Origin: Lagopus muta
Taxonomy: Eukaryota > Chordata > Aves > Galliformes > Phasianidae
NCBI RefSeq assembly: GCF_023343835.1
Contig: NC_064437.1
Span: 4,788,001 to 4,852,000 of the forward strand
DNA: 64,000 nucleotides
Direction: 5' to 3'
Shown here: positions 22,641-40,875 of the stretch, in pieces
Position numbering within the stretch: the stretch's first letter is position 1
Layout: every line of letters starts with the position of its first letter
Made by a program: the position numbers and the translations under genes
The notes under the pieces: model-generated
The model's input: the letters and a program-made list of their open reading frames with translations, nothing else
Databases searched by the model: none
Told to the model about the DNA's origin: nothing

Positions 22641-25600
22641 CCCGCAGGCAGGGCTGCGAGCTGTGCCGTGTAACGGAGGTGCGCTGCGCTCAGAGCTGTG
22701 CCGTGTGACCGAGAGCTGGCATCCGCGCCGGCCTCGCGTTCCGTGCCTGCGCTGATGGCGCGTCCCTAGCGCTAAATTGGCTTCCGAAGAGACATGAAAT
22801 AACAAAAGGCGGTCATCTAACCGAGTAATTATTTATTGTTGTTCTTGCAGAGTAGTAATTCAGAGCTCAGTCCGGATGCATTTACTGCATTCACCATAAG
22901 CTCGGTGCAGCAGCTAACAGAGGACACCTACCAGTACAGGTTTGAATTACCAGGAAATGGCAGCCTGCGATTGGGTTTGGGACAACACATCGTGTTAAGG
23001 TATTGTTCTCTGTGCTGCTTAAACAGCCCGCATTATGTAACCCCATCTATGGCTTTTTGTCCATAGACAAAGCCTTCACACCAGGCAAATCATAATTCCA
23101 TAGCTGTGCAGTAATACAGATGAAAGGCCCCGTGAGCTTGTTAGCTCTGCTAATTTTATGGCAAAAGTCATTGCAAAGCTCTGTTGTTTTTTTTTCCTTC
23201 AGCATTATCCTCATGTCGGTGGGTCAGAAAGAACTGGGTGTGATTTAAAAAGAAATAATAAATTGCAGAAAGAAAGAATGAAAGAATAGGTGTTACAATA
23301 GATGGCTTATTGCTGTGTGTTGCAGGGAGGACAATGAGCTGTACTCAACTCCTAGTTGGGTATTTTAGGCTCTGTCTCTCGAAGTAACTCAGCACCCATG
23401 GTGCTGCTTCTGTTGTCTGGGCATTTTCTAACTGATTTCTAGGAAAACAACCCTCCTGTGCAGTTAATGGCTCACCAGAAAGTGGCCACCTGGGAGAAGT
23501 TTCTCTCCCTGCCATCTGTGGTGATCATTGCCAGAAAGCAGAAGTCACGTTATGATGCCATTGATCTGTATCTGCTGATGTTACTCGTGCGTTAACAGCT
23601 GATGTACACAGCTGGCTGCCTGCCTTCCCTTCAGCCCTCTCATGCAGTGCAGCAGAGGAAAAGGTTTGGCCATATGAGTCAGTTACTGTAGTCAGTAGTG
23701 AAGAGCACTGTGGGTATATTCAATGGAAAGAGAAGGCTTGCAGGAAAATACAGCAAATACAGACAAGAGTTGGACTTAAGGCTGTGCCCTGATGTCACTA
23801 TTTAATTGTCAGATGCTGTCCAAACACAAAAAGAAAGGTATAGCACACCAGAGGGCATTTTCTGTCCCCTCTGCCACTCTTTCCCAAGCTTCCTTCCAGG
23901 AATGCATGCAATAGCTGAATGTGGGATACAGCTGGGGCCACCAGCAGGAAAACAATAGATGCATCGTAAGTTATGTCCCCCGTGGATTTTTACCTCTCAC
24001 AGGGGAGCATTTTGCGTTTGTGCACAGGCTGAGCCACTGAGGAGGGGTTCTGCTGCCTCCCTTGGCGTTGCCTGATCTCCCCAGAGAAAAGCAGAAGTGT
24101 TGGTAATATCTGTCAATGACACACGTTACAGTGGTTTCCTATATTTCTTTTCTCAGAGGAGTGGTGAATGGTTTGGAGGTCCAGCGAGCCTACACTCCCA
24201 TTAGCCCAGGGAATGCAGAAGGTTACTTTGAAGTTCTAATAAAAGTAAGTCAGTCTATACAATATAGATTAGAGTCTGAGGTGCTGGGAACTGTGTTTTC
24301 TTTTAGGAACCAAGCACACTGTCAGCACTTCAAGGGAGGCACTGTCAAATCCCTCGTGGACGGTTTCTCTGTTGTTTTGAAGCAGTTTTTGCTTCAAAAA
24401 ACTTTGCTGATAGAAACTGCTGCTTTTTTTTCCTCCACGAAGCTGGAAGTAGAGGAAGGTGACACACAAACAAGTGCTTCACAGCACAATCTCTACTAAA
24501 CACTAGGCCCTCTCAGGAGCCTTGCAGTTGCCACTGTGTGAGGAGATGCCCATTCCGTGTCCCTGATTTCGTTTTGCCTTTTCAGTCTGATCTTGAAGTC
24601 ACACCCAGTAGCCAGTCCAGTGGAACCATTGGATTTTGGGAAGCCTTTGCCCAGCTGTTGCTTTCCCCCACTCCTTATTTTTGTGTTAAGGACACTCCTC
24701 ATAAAAGCTCTTATTTTTGGTAAAAATAATAATAAATCAGTGTGTTTGGTGACAGCCCCAGTTTGGGTGAGCTGGTGGGATTCAAAAGGATGTTACATAA
24801 GAACTGGGCTGGAAATATTTCCAAATGTAGTCTTCAGGGCTCCTGCAAATGCGTAATTAGTTTGTGTGGAAAATACCAAAGTGAAAATCTTTTTCTGCCG
24901 TGTGTTTGTATGTCAGTAGTGGTTCCTCAGGGCAGATGCAGCCTTCAGTGTAGCTGTAAGACACAGAATGCTGGGTGTCCCAGGTGACTGCCAGGAAATG
25001 ACCGTTTGTCCCCTGCCAGTCTTCCAGGATTTCATGTTCTGGAGGTCTATTATGTATTGTATGTTTGAATGTCTGCCCTGTTCTTTAGAAATGTGTATAG
25101 CTTGTATAAGATACCTGTGGGAGGGTCGTTTCACCATTCTTGTGGCAATTAGTGTGTGGTAGGGGAGAGAAATGTTGCATTTGAGTTGTATTAATAGGAT
25201 ACATTCACAGGATGACTGTGAAATTTCATGTATACTTGCTTACTACTCACAGGTTTTGCATTTCAGTAATAATAGTAATGATTGTAATGACACCTTTCCT
25301 TTATGTAGAACCTTTCATCCCAAAGGGAGCTATAGTTATTCTCTGGCAGTGACAAAAGAGATTGGTAACACCCAGTGCAAAGCAGCCATTTTTATAACTC
25401 ACTCTGTAGGTTGTGGTATATTTCACACTATTCAAGCAATTTTGGAAAGTACTATATTATTATTATTACTATGCAATCCCAGCACTGTTCAGACCCTTCT
25501 GTCTCCTGTTATTACAGCATTGCATTTGCGATACTACAGTTAAGAGTGAAGCAGTTGCCATTTACGGAGCATAACCCTCTTTTTGAGTGATTTTATAATG

Positions 25601-28600
25601 TTAGGGTTTCTCTCCATGTAAAACTGGGTGTAGAGGTTTCCCCCCAGGAGATAATTATTTTTTCTTTCTATTTAGAAAAATTCATTTGAAGCCCACTCAA
25701 TCACTTCTTACTCCGATTTTCAGAAATAATTTTGGAGCAAGGATTGCTTTAGTTACCATTACCATGGTCCACTGGGAGTGGGTCATAAGGAGGGGTTGAC
25801 TTTTCTCCTCTTGTCTCAGATTTCCATGTGCAGGTAAAGAAGGTAGGGATCAAATACTGGTCCTTTGATGCGACGCTCTTTGCATGAGATTCAGTACCTG
25901 CCCAGAGCCTTCTGAGCATGAAATGTTTCTGACAGCAGGGCAGAATCTGGATGTGTGCATGTGATGTTTGCCTTCAATGTAACAACTGGTGCTAATAGAT
26001 CTTAATAGCCAGGATATCTTATTTAAGTGAGCTTGTTACAAGGGAGGAGTATCTGTGCTCTTTGCTAGCTAACAAGCTTGCAAGCACAGACACACACTTG
26101 CTCACTCCTGTCCTTAGCTTCTCGGTGCACAGTTCATCAGTTCTGTTTGCCTGCAGTGCTGCTTGGTGGCTGGTCCAGGCACTGGGGTGTGGAGCTGGAT
26201 TTTTGTCCAGTGCAGAAAATACCCCCAGATACCCTTCTCTCAGTTATGTGGGCTGAAGGCTTTGAAGGCTTGGACTGCATTCCATCTTTTGACCTCTGGC
26301 TGTGTTGCTTTTCCTCAAGCTTATCAATGGCATCGCCTCTGTGCAAGACCAGTTGTCTGCCATAGCTGTTAGGCTTATCTGCTTCTGGAGGATGGGCCAG
26401 CTGTTGTTCTCTGAGCAGGTCCCATAGATATTGACAGTTCTTTTGCATGTATTCTTGTCAACATCAGGCCATCATACAAGTAGGACAGGTATATGCCTAT
26501 GGCACATTACGTACAGCAATGAGGCTGCTTGGATGGGACCTTTAAGGCTGACATGGGTGGGACTCTGGGCAGCCTGATCTGGTGGGTGCCAAGCAGCCTG
26601 CAGCAGGGGTTGGGACTGGGTAGGCTTTAAGGTTCCCTCCAACCCAAACCACTCTATGGTTCTCTTTTTGAACAAGCACTCACCCTTGCTTATCAGTCAC
26701 CAGTGAGGCTAGCATTCCTATGAGGAAAAGCCAAAATGGTGGGGTTTTTTGTGCCTAGTGGAGAGTAAAGCATTTTTTTGACTAATATTTTCCTTCTGTG
26801 AAGCCCAAATTAACATATTTTTTTGAAAACACAAAGGCATCCAGATGATCTGTTCTGGAAACAGTTTTATAAATGAGAAGCCTCTCGTTTGGTCACTAAT
26901 TGTATCAACACAGCATCGGAGACACTGAAACAAAGGAAGAGCTGTGCAGTGTTTATGTAACTATCAGTGCCCAGAGGGCTTTTACAGATCCCACACCCTG
27001 AGCTTTGGAGAATGCTTGAAGGCTCGGGCTGTGCTTTGCATTCAAGGTGCTCTTCTCCGCGTGCTTTGTAAGCAGGAACTTTGCTAAGCTTTTTCCAGTT
27101 TTGGAAATTCAGACTGCATAGGAGTGGGTCGTGTTTACATTATAGTCGAGCGGGAATGAATCCAATATGATTTAATTTAAATGTCTTTGTTTTGGGTATA
27201 ACTTTGAATTATTTTTCAAATAGAATGATCTTTCTTTCTTTTTAAATGCATGAAATATTTTATTTTTTTTTTGCCCCCTTCTTGTTTAAATGCAGATAAC
27301 TTTATAATTGACTTTAAGCTGGGAAAGTTTCCAACGGAGTATAATTATTCCTTTCTTTTGTGCAATGTTTTTTATTAGTGCTATGAAGCTGGGCTAATGT
27401 CACAATACATAAGGACTTGGAAAGAAGGAGACACGGCCTTTTGGCGTGGGCCATTTGGAGGGTTCCCATATCGACCTAATAAGGTTAGTTTCCTAAGAGA
27501 CGTAGGATGTTTCAGCTCGTGGCAGCTAGCTTTGTTTAATAATCCAAAGGGAAGACATCAATTTGATTACTGTTTTCATGATTATTTTAGGGACTTCCTG
27601 GGTTATTGTGCAGTGCTGCAGCATTAGCAGTCAACTGGGGAAAGTACACCTTATTGAACTGCAGCATATGTAAGAGGGAAGAGGAGAAGGAGGTGGGTGG
27701 GAGACTAGAAAATTAGCAAGGCTCTCTGTTCATCACTTGCATGTGTTTAACAAAGGAAGTTTATTCTGCCCCAGCAGTGAGTGTGGATTGTTTTTTTGCC
27801 TTGTTTGAGCAGTGCTGCTATTTTGTGTCTGAGCACAAGTGAAAAAGAGGTGTTGATCTTTTCCTCTCCTGGGTGTTCCCTGAACTACAGCAGCTCCAGT
27901 GAGGTGTCACATCACCCAGACACTCTGCAAACGTTGATTCCCATCTACTGATACCAGGCTCTCTGCAAAGAAAGGCAGATCCAGTTTCAGGGGAAGGCTT
28001 CTCACGCACGCTAATTTCGTTACTTAATTCTGACCTTCCAAACGAGAAGCAGAATTGAAACATAGGTCATTAAGATCCCAAAGTCTTCCTTTTATTTTTT
28101 TTTTTAATTCATTTTAAATATCCAACAAAAGCAGGGCTGTAAAATCCCACTGGCCAAGCTCCCTGCAGAGCAGTGGTGTTGTGCTTCCTGGAATATCCTC
28201 CCTGCTGTGTGAGGATACTGTTCACTTCTGATCTTAAAAGCTTCCAGGTCATCTGGGACAAAACATTGCAGCTCTGCCTAGAAGTGACTCATTCAGGGAC
28301 TGTGTGGGTGATCCTTATGCGTGTAGTTTACAGAGTACCTGAGCAATCTTTAGAACTCCTTGCTGTAGAAGAATTGTCCCCATCGTGGGCCTCCTTTGGT
28401 GCAGGTAAATGAGTGGACATCTCCACGCTGCAGGTGGGAAGCACTGGGTGCTGCACTGGTGGGTCTCTGATAGAAGTGAGGTAATGCACGAGGGTGATGT
28501 GTGGATCAAGGTGAAGAAGAAACAATTCCCCCCAGTGCACCTTCAGGACTGTATTTTGCAGCATCCAAAATAAACAACTATCTTTTCCAGCAGGAAAACA

Positions 28601-30907
28601 ACGAGCAATGGGTCAGCAAAGTGTACAGCTGAACTGAAACTAAAGTTAGGATAGATGTTTCTATTGGGTTATAATCCAGTTTTAAATTTGATATATAAGT
28701 CTTGAAAATGCTGTTTGTAGCCCTTGATGGGGTTTATAGAAAAACACATTTGAAGACTTGTGTGTAGCAGTTCATGTCCTGATGTTTTCCCCTCTCTAGG
28801 GACCTTCTAGCAGTGTGGCAGCAAGGAGGAACTGGCAATGAGCACCTTTGTTTCCAGTCATGATGGTTAATTCAGAATTCTCTGTTCCTTTGTTAGCATG
28901 GAGAACTCCTCATGCTGGCTTCTGGCACTGGTCTTGCACCAATGCTTCCCATTCTCCAGTCCATAACTGATAATGAAGAGGATGAAACCTTTGTAACTCT
29001 TGTTGGCTGCTTTTGTACCTTTGAAAAAATTTATTTGAAACCTCTTCTCCAGGATCTGGCCCGATACTGGAACATCAGAATATTTTATGTCCTAAGCCAG
29101 GTAAATAAATGAATATGAAGTACATTTGTGACTGTTCTGTTGTGCTGGATGAAGCTTTTCTGTCAGTCTGGTGCTAATTCTTTCCCAGCTATCAAAGCTA
29201 TTGTTGATCCTGTTGCTGCTGTTGTTAGATCTATTAAATGGTTTCTTGTGCTGCCAACAGCCTGAAGAGTTTTAGGGAAACAACCCTCTCTTCTTGTCCC
29301 TCTTCAACCCTGCTGGCAGTTCTCCTGTCAGGAGGGACCCACTGATTCATATTCACTGTTGATCATTTCCCCCTTCACTTCAGACAGCTGTTGCTGCACC
29401 AAAACATTTATGCCAAGAAAGCTTTACTCTTGGAGCCTCAGAGCAGATAAACTATTTCTCCTTTCCTAATACCAGTGCCTTAGTCTGTCCTTATCTTCCA
29501 TTTGTTGCTCATGGCTACACCTCCCTTATTCTAGTACGTTAGCACCAACTTCCCAGCAGTTTTTTTCCCCTAGTTGACCCATTTTTAAACTTTCTGAAGT
29601 TGTGGCCCCCTCTGTAAAACGATTTTCTGTGCCAAATTCATGGGATGAGGGCATACCTCTCAGTGGTCTTATGTTTTCAGCGGTCTTTTTCGTTCTCATT
29701 TGGTCCCAAAGTTGCCTGTGTTCTGCACAGATCTGGTAGATGAAAATTAGTTCCCTCAGCAATGAGGATTCATTGCAGGGAAGATACAGAAAGAATTATT
29801 TATGCTGAGGGAATGAATCCCATTGCATTTTTAGCTTCTCAGATGAATCATTTTTTGTATCTCATGGTGGTTCTGCCTCATACATTATGTTGCACATATG
29901 GTCTTGGCAAGTTGGATATAGAGGGAAAAGTGCTTGTGCTTGGGCATCCCCTCAACTGCTCTGTAGGTGTGTGATCTGGTGACATAGCTTAGATGCTCTT
30001 CTCAGGACAGTGCTTTCTCAAGAGCCTGAGAAGCTGTTGAAATTCAACCCAGTGAAGGGCAGTAAGAAACCCATCTGACCCTCTCTGACCCCTGTCAACA
30101 CAGCCTGCCCTACGTACATATCTCTCCTCTCTTAGCAGGCTTGCTGTACTCCAGTGCTGAGTGGTGCATCTTCCCTTTTAGGATTCTGTGTGTCTGTCCC
30201 CTGTCACCATCAGATCTAAACACCTTGTGCTTCTAATTAATAGCAGTAGGGGGTCCTGTTAGATCTAATGTCGTGGGATCTAACATTGCTCATGGGATCG
30301 GAGCTGTGTCTGGAGCAGGGTTTTCTTCAGTTGCTTTGGCAAGGGAGATGGAACTGAAGGAGGCTTGGGGGAGTGGAAGAGGCAGTGGGGAGGGATAGAA
30401 TTGGGACTGAAGACTTGGGAATTGAGAAGGCATGGTGGGTAGTGGCTCCCAAAGGAGCAGGTCCTGCAGTGCTATTTGGCAGTAGTTACACTCAGTTTTG
30501 TTTGGCTCAGTGGCCAGATCCGGTGATAGGGAGGTATTTCATCTGGCCTTTGCAAGAGGACCACAGGTCTTGGGATAGATCACTGCTATCCAGGTTGGAG
30601 TCCCAAGGGTAAAAAACACCCCGTGTAGTACTCTGAGGGGAAGAAGAAGATACAGCTGTAAGCAACTTATTGTCCTTTTTACTGTCCTTTTTTGCCTTTT
30701 CAGGAAACTTCACTGGAAAATCTTCCTTGGAGCTATCAGGAAAACACATACACTGGTCGTCTAAATGAGGACTTGATAAAGACAATGATAAATTCCTGCC
30801 GAAAAAAGCCATTTGTATTAATCTGTGGATCTTCTGCATTCACTGAAGACATGAACAGATATCTGAAAGCTGCGGGAGTTGAAGAAGATTCCTGTTTTGC
30901 CTTTTAG
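22441..30907 (+). CDS. CYB5RL: CYB5RL, NADH-cytochrome b5 reductase-like
   Basis: Six coding exons: 22441-22620, 22851-22999, 24157-24244, 27379-27483, 28897-29100 and 30704-30907 (TAG); 930 bp, 309 aa (human about 315). The N-terminus carries CCGGGCQPCVYDVY (residues 22-35), the motif of the small oxidoreductase-like N-terminal domain. It is followed by a ferredoxin-reductase fold: FAD-binding RAYTPIS (120-126), the GPFG loop in exon 4, pyridine-nucleotide-binding ASGTGLAPM (182-190) and a late LICGSSAF motif. By family it should move electrons from NADH through FAD to a haem or other acceptor, but its real substrate is not known to me. There is no membrane anchor or signal peptide. The ATG is preceded by a CpG promoter shared with MRPL37. 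Exons 1 and 2 join in phase (EKQGE then SSNSEL). Introns hold one CR1 fragment. Confidence 0.96.
23000..24156 (+). other. CYB5RL: CYB5RL intron 2, nothing recognised
   Basis: This is unique-looking intronic sequence of 1.2 kb between the exons ending TTA-AG and starting A-GGA-GTG. I see no repeat family or RNA gene. Confidence 0.5.
24245..27378 (+). other. CYB5RL: CYB5RL intron 3
   Basis: The largest CYB5RL intron, at 3.1 kb. It contains one CR1 fragment (26545-26665). The remainder is AT-richer single-copy sequence with no exon that fits the reductase or any other family I recognise. Confidence 0.55.
26545..26665 (+). mobile_element. CR1 LINE fragment, 3' end
   Basis: Sense CR1 3' text: CTGGGCAGCCTGATCTGGTG, GGTTGGGACTGGGTAGGC, AAGGTTCCCTCCAACCC and CTATGGTTCT. 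It is severely 5'-truncated. Confidence 0.85.
27484..28896 (+). other. CYB5RL: CYB5RL intron 4, nothing recognised
   Basis: A 1.4 kb intron with a short T run near 28096 and otherwise single-copy sequence. I see no supported element. Confidence 0.5.
29101..30703 (+). other. CYB5RL: CYB5RL intron 5, nothing recognised
   Basis: A 1.6 kb intron ending in a long pyrimidine tract before the CAG at 30701-30703. No repeat family or exon could be supported. Confidence 0.5.
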
Positions 30908-31775
30908 CAAAGCATTCCTGAACCAAGGAGCGTCAGGCCAAGACTAGGGTATCTTGTTCAAAGACATTGCTCAAAATCAGTCATCTCAAAAGACTCAGAT
31001 CTTTATGCCTATAGTTTCATAGGCCTTTGGATTAAATATATTTTTCCGGTATGGTTCTCAATCTTGAGAGGTCTAAAGATCAGGTGATCTTCCAGAGTGG
31101 CTGCTACAATCACCTTACCTGAAGGAACTGCATAGTCTTTTTAGTGGGAGCCTTTACATGCAGTTTTGAGAGACACCACTTAAGGATATTAAGAAGCATC
31201 CAAGTGTACACGTCTGCTGTAATATGTAGACCAATGTCTTGCTTTGAAGTCTGTTGGTGTGCAGTGATACTGTGCCCCATTGGTTGTACCCTGGAGAGAC
31301 TTCTTTCTTGGGAGAAGATAGTGAGGCCACAGGAGCAGCAGAGCGCTGTGTGACACTCTGGTGTCTGTGGGGTTCATTTCAGTGTCGTTATCTTGCTGGG
31401 TGAGGCCAGGCAGGTCTCTTCAGCCTCCCTGTGCCTCAGTTGCCTTCTAATACATTAATATGGGGATGAAGGTGCTGCTCTGTGGAAAGAGCCTTTCCAG
31501 CTGTGTGCAAAAAAAAAAGAGACCTCCTATATGTGAGGGTGGAATTGTGTGTGGTGCTCAAGGAGGATTTGCATTGCCTGTGCTGAGCCTTAACCCTTGC
31601 AGTACTGTCTGGAGGGAGGAAGAGAATGTCCTAAAAGTCTGTGGGGAAGCATCAGTGTAGCTGCTGTCTATCGGGAAAGATGGTTGTCTGCTTTCCATGT
31701 CCCCTAAGTGTTGTGTAAGAGTCCTGATTCATTAAATTGAAGTTACTGTCAAATAAACAGCTGTTTCTTTTTGTC
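30908..31775 (+). other. CYB5RL: CYB5RL 3' UTR
   Basis: This follows the TAG at 30905-30907. AATAAA at 31752-31757 is the first strong signal, giving a UTR of about 870 bases. No coding signal was seen inside it. Confidence 0.65.
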
Positions 31776-34039
31776 GTAGGGTATTCGCAGAGTGAAAGTG
31801 TCCTGAGCACCCCTGAGCGTGTAAGAACAACATGTGAGGAGTGAAAGCTCCACTGGGCTTTGCTGGGATACTGCTCTACAGGGCACAGCAGAGCACTCCA
31901 GCCCCTTCCTTCTAGTGCACAGTGCTTCTGCCTTTGATCTGAGTTATCTTCTCTCCACTCTTTTACCTCTTAGACCTCAGTGTTTACTAGCTGCACCTGG
32001 ACATATACCCTTTTGGCACACCTTTCTGTTTTGCCATTCATTCCTTGTTCATCCTGTGCTGGGATTTCACAGGGTTTCCATGGCTGTGGCAGATGATGCA
32101 TCATCACTCCTGCCTATTTTTCACCTGTTTGAAATAATACTCCTTGCACAAGGGGGCACGTACCTCAAGAGCTGCTCAAAAGGATGGCGCTGCTTCACAC
32201 TGGGAAGCTGTGTGGGTACCTGAGGTCCTGCAGACAGCAACTGATTGCATTGTTTCTGCTGTTTTAGCTTTGCCTTTGCTCCAGGAGTGACACTGGTGGT
32301 GAGATCATGTGAAGGATGGGCTGATCATCTTGACCATGTTTTTGACTCCTTCACTGCTGCAGGGAGGCTCTGACACCTTTTCTTGGCTCATATCAATGTG
32401 TGTGTTTGGTGAGTAAATATACTTAGTTCTCCCACGCCCAAGTGGTACAGTTCTTTTCCTGTGAGGCTGGGGTCTGTAACAGAGCTGGATCTAAGCTCGG
32501 GATGTGCCTGCCCTCTCACGTGGTTCAGGGTCAGAGCTCTGAGCAGCCTGAGCCCTGCAGACACAGTCTGCCACGGTTGCCACTAAACCACAAGAAGTTC
32601 TTTGCAATTGCACAAAGGTGCATGTTTACAGTGCATGACATAGTCTTAAATGGCATGGGTTCCCCTTGCTGACATGAGGTTTGTCTCCAGTTACCAAGTG
32701 CCTGGACTCAGTCCAGTGTGGATGCAGCTTTTAAGCTAACTTCTTTAGATTGAGGGCTATTCTCATAGCCTAGAGTTCTGGCTTTTACTGCAGGTGGATG
32801 CAGTGATGTTGCCCACATTAGGGTCCAAGGCAAATTCTTAGTGCCTCTTCAAACTGTTTTTTTAGCCACCATAACCCACACTGTAGTGGAGGTGCTTCTA
32901 TGCAGCATGGGGCTGATAAAATAAAGAGCTGCCATCTCTGGTTGCTCTCACTATTTTGTTCCTGGCTGGGAATGCAGGAAATATTTTCCTCTGATGTTAC
33001 GTACTCTGAAAGCCATATTTATATACCTCTTGCTTTAAGCATCCTGCATTTTGGAGATGCTGCTAAAAACCCACAAAGCCTTTTAGCAAAGGCCTGAGGT
33101 AAAACTTCACGCTTGCTTCGGAAAAGCAGCGCGTTTTCAAGCAAAAGCTGGGACTGTTCCTTTAAGCTCAACCCCAATATGTCTGGGTATTTCAGCACAT
33201 ATGGGCCACGATGGTTAAACCTTACCCAGCTGGTCTGGCCATTCTGCTGCGAAGCCTCCTGTCTTTGTTCGTGGCTAAAAGGGAGGGTGGTGAGAGACAG
33301 AGCAAGCTGTGAGTGCTGCGGGTTGCAATCCTGCAAAGGCAGCCTGCAGGGCAGCGGGAGGAGACGACATGCAGCCGACAGCCCGATTTGCTGTGCCGGA
33401 GGGGATGGGGGCTGTGAGAAATTCTCCATAGGGGAGACCGTGTCCTTGGCGTGATGAACTCAAAGGAGCCTTTAAACAGCCCTCGGTGCTTTGTTCTGCG
33501 TTTTCTGCCCTTCTTTTTCTTCCCTCCCCCTTCACCACTGTCCTTTTGTCATTTTTCATGCTGGATGTCATGTGCCATGGGTCCCTCTTCCTGGCTCATG
33601 GGGACAGCCCAGTGCAGAGGGCACTGCTGGGCATCAGTGGGATGGAGGGCTCTGGAAGGTCCTTGCCCACCCCAATGAGAAGGCAGGCTGCTGCCTGTCC
33701 TGCGGGGTGCTCGGCTGCTTTGGCCACCCCAGCGAGGCTCACAGGGGCACTGAGTCCCCCATAAGACCCCTGCAGTGCTGTGCCAGGGAGAGGAGCTTTG
33801 CTTCCTCTCTTCCTCGTGGGCAGCCCAAATACCTTCTTAATTTCATCTCATTATTCCCTGCCTAAATAATTCCACTTCTTCCTGGGGGACCGCGTTTAAA
33901 ACTTTGATCTCCTCTTGACGACTCGCGGTCCTGAGCACATCCTTTCTGCTTAAATGGATCAAATGCCTTTTTGACTCATGATTTATAGATCTTCAGATCT
34001 TCCCACCAAGGAGTTTGGGGAGCCCTGATTCAGCAGCCT

Positions 34040-34040
<1 letters not shown>

Positions 34041-34075
<35 letters not shown>
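34041..34075. repeat. 35-base poly(A) tract
   Basis: Thirty-five uninterrupted A residues between CAGCAGCCTC and CCACCAGAAA. I found no clear target-site duplication and no recognisable retrocopy just 5' of it, so I call it a simple repeat only. Confidence 0.9.
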
Positions 34076-34077
<2 letters not shown>

Positions 34078-34729
34078 ACCAGAAAACAACACCCCATGAT
34101 GTCTCCAGCCTGAGCCAGAGCCATTTGTGAAGGGCTGCCTAGCTTCTCATCAGCATTACTGCTGTTCTCATCCTCCCCCCATCCCCTCTGCTCTGCTGAC
34201 TGATGGTGTTGCCTGGGCTCGGCCCGGCCGGGGAATTGCCATCCCCAGGTCAGGAGCGGGTGAATGTGCCCGAGGCTGATGGATGCCTTTCCCCAGGATG
34301 GGGTCACAGCTGGTGTGCTGCACAGCCCTGGCCCCCGTCTCCTCCCCGTCTCCTGGGGGTACTGCTGACACGGAGCGCAGCTGGAGGGATGGAGATGAGC
34401 GGTCACGTAGGTGTCAGAGTGCTGAGGATGGCGGTGGAAGGAGCCTGGTGTGACTGTGCTGGATAAGCCGTGAACTTCTTTCTTGGTGGACCTGTGGGCT
34501 TTCTGAGACAAGAGAACTGTCCTGGCTGGGGTCTTGGTCCTGATGACACCTTGATACAGCGTGGGGACAGATCCTTTCTATCCCAGCTCATTTGGCACCA
34601 GCTAATTGAGCTCCGAGGAGGTGGACGTGCCATCAGTGGGATGTGTGTCTGGTGCCAACCAGCTCCGCATGGCTCCAATGAGGCTGGGCAGGGGCAGAGA
34701 GCCCAGCCAAACATTGTTATTACCCATAC

Positions 34730-34900
34730 GTAAATACAGGCACTTAATGACCTTGGCATGGAGCGTTTCCTGGGAATTAATGGCCAGTTGGCGTTAATGG
34801 TCCTTAGCAGCACCTCGGGCCAACGGCTCCTCCCAGCCCATCATTAATCCACAGGAAATGTCTCAGGCATCGATCCTCATTGCTTAATTAATAAACGCAA
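34730..34900. promoter_or_regulatory. candidate conserved non-coding element with homeodomain sites
   Basis: It contains GGGAATTAATGG, GCGTTAATGG, CATCATTAATCC and GCTTAATTAATAAACG (TAATTA at 34885-34890) within 170 bases upstream of CDCP2. It is non-repetitive. Function is inferred from motif clustering only. Confidence 0.3.
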
Positions 34901-35209
34901 CTCATCTCCGTGGCTGAGGTTTGGAGATGCTGGCTGCTTCTTTCCCCACCGCCTGGAAGGTGCCTTTTTCAAGCAGAGGTTTCTCCCACGCCTGGCTTTA
35001 TTTTGCCAGGCCTCTGCGGCTGTGTGCAGCATGGGCTGTGAAGGCACTGTGCTGTTGGGCAGGCAGTGAGAAGCCCAGTGCTGGGATGCTGCCGGTGTCT
35101 CCAGCTTTTATCAACAGTTGGCTTGTGCTCCAGTATAAATCACGTTAATTCCTGAGGTACTTTTCCGTGGTGAGCCTGAAATTCCCATTTTGGTTTGCTG
35201 TCTTGCCTG

Positions 35210-35480
35210 GTGAACTAAATTATTTTCATAGCCCCTTAAGGGCATATTGTCAGCCCAGACTTACTGCCATTATACACCATATCTGAAGCATTAATATCTC
35301 TTCTAAATATAGTGTATTGACAAGGTATCTGCTATAGTGTAAATCCTTGGGACATTTGATCCAGATCATTAAAACCGAGTGAAGGAAGGGAGGAATAGAT
35401 CAAGTTGCTTGCTGCTCTTAATTCAAACAAGCGATGAATTATTCATTCCACTATTAATTCTGCAGCCCTCCTGCTTTTTA
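35210..35480. promoter_or_regulatory. AT-rich candidate element upstream of CDCP2
   Basis: AT-rich, non-repeat sequence with ATTAATATC, CTAAATATAG and ATTATTCATTC motifs, immediately before the pyrimidine tract preceding the first CDCP2 coding exon. It may be promoter or enhancer sequence. No transcription start could be assigned. Confidence 0.25.
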
Positions 35481-35558
35481 TTTATTTCTCCCCGTATTTA
35501 TTTTTTCCCTCCTGGACAGACAGCTCCAGAGAGATGCTCGGGTGGTGATGACAGCAGG

Positions 35559-40875
<5,317 letters not shown>

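Larger units (their letters stand above)
31776..35558. other. intergenic sequence between CYB5RL and CDCP2
   Basis: About 3.8 kb without a supported exon. It holds a 35-base A run at 34041-34075 and two AT-rich candidate conserved segments (34730-34900 and 35210-35480). A pyrimidine tract ending in CAG at about 35519 could be the acceptor of the CDCP2 first coding exon, in which case an untranslated CDCP2 exon lies somewhere upstream in this gap. Confidence 0.55.

Noticed and set aside
21745-22641. Minus-strand 298-codon open frame over the CpG island
   Set aside because: It is a shifted frame of MRPL37 exon 1, very rich in Ala, Arg and Pro as expected from CpG-island DNA. The MRPL37 frame has the conserved protein.
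34041-34075. Poly(A) run as the tail of a processed pseudogene or SINE
   Set aside because: There is no gene-like or SINE-like sequence before it, and only a six-base CCACCA similarity between its flanks, too short to count as a target-site duplication.
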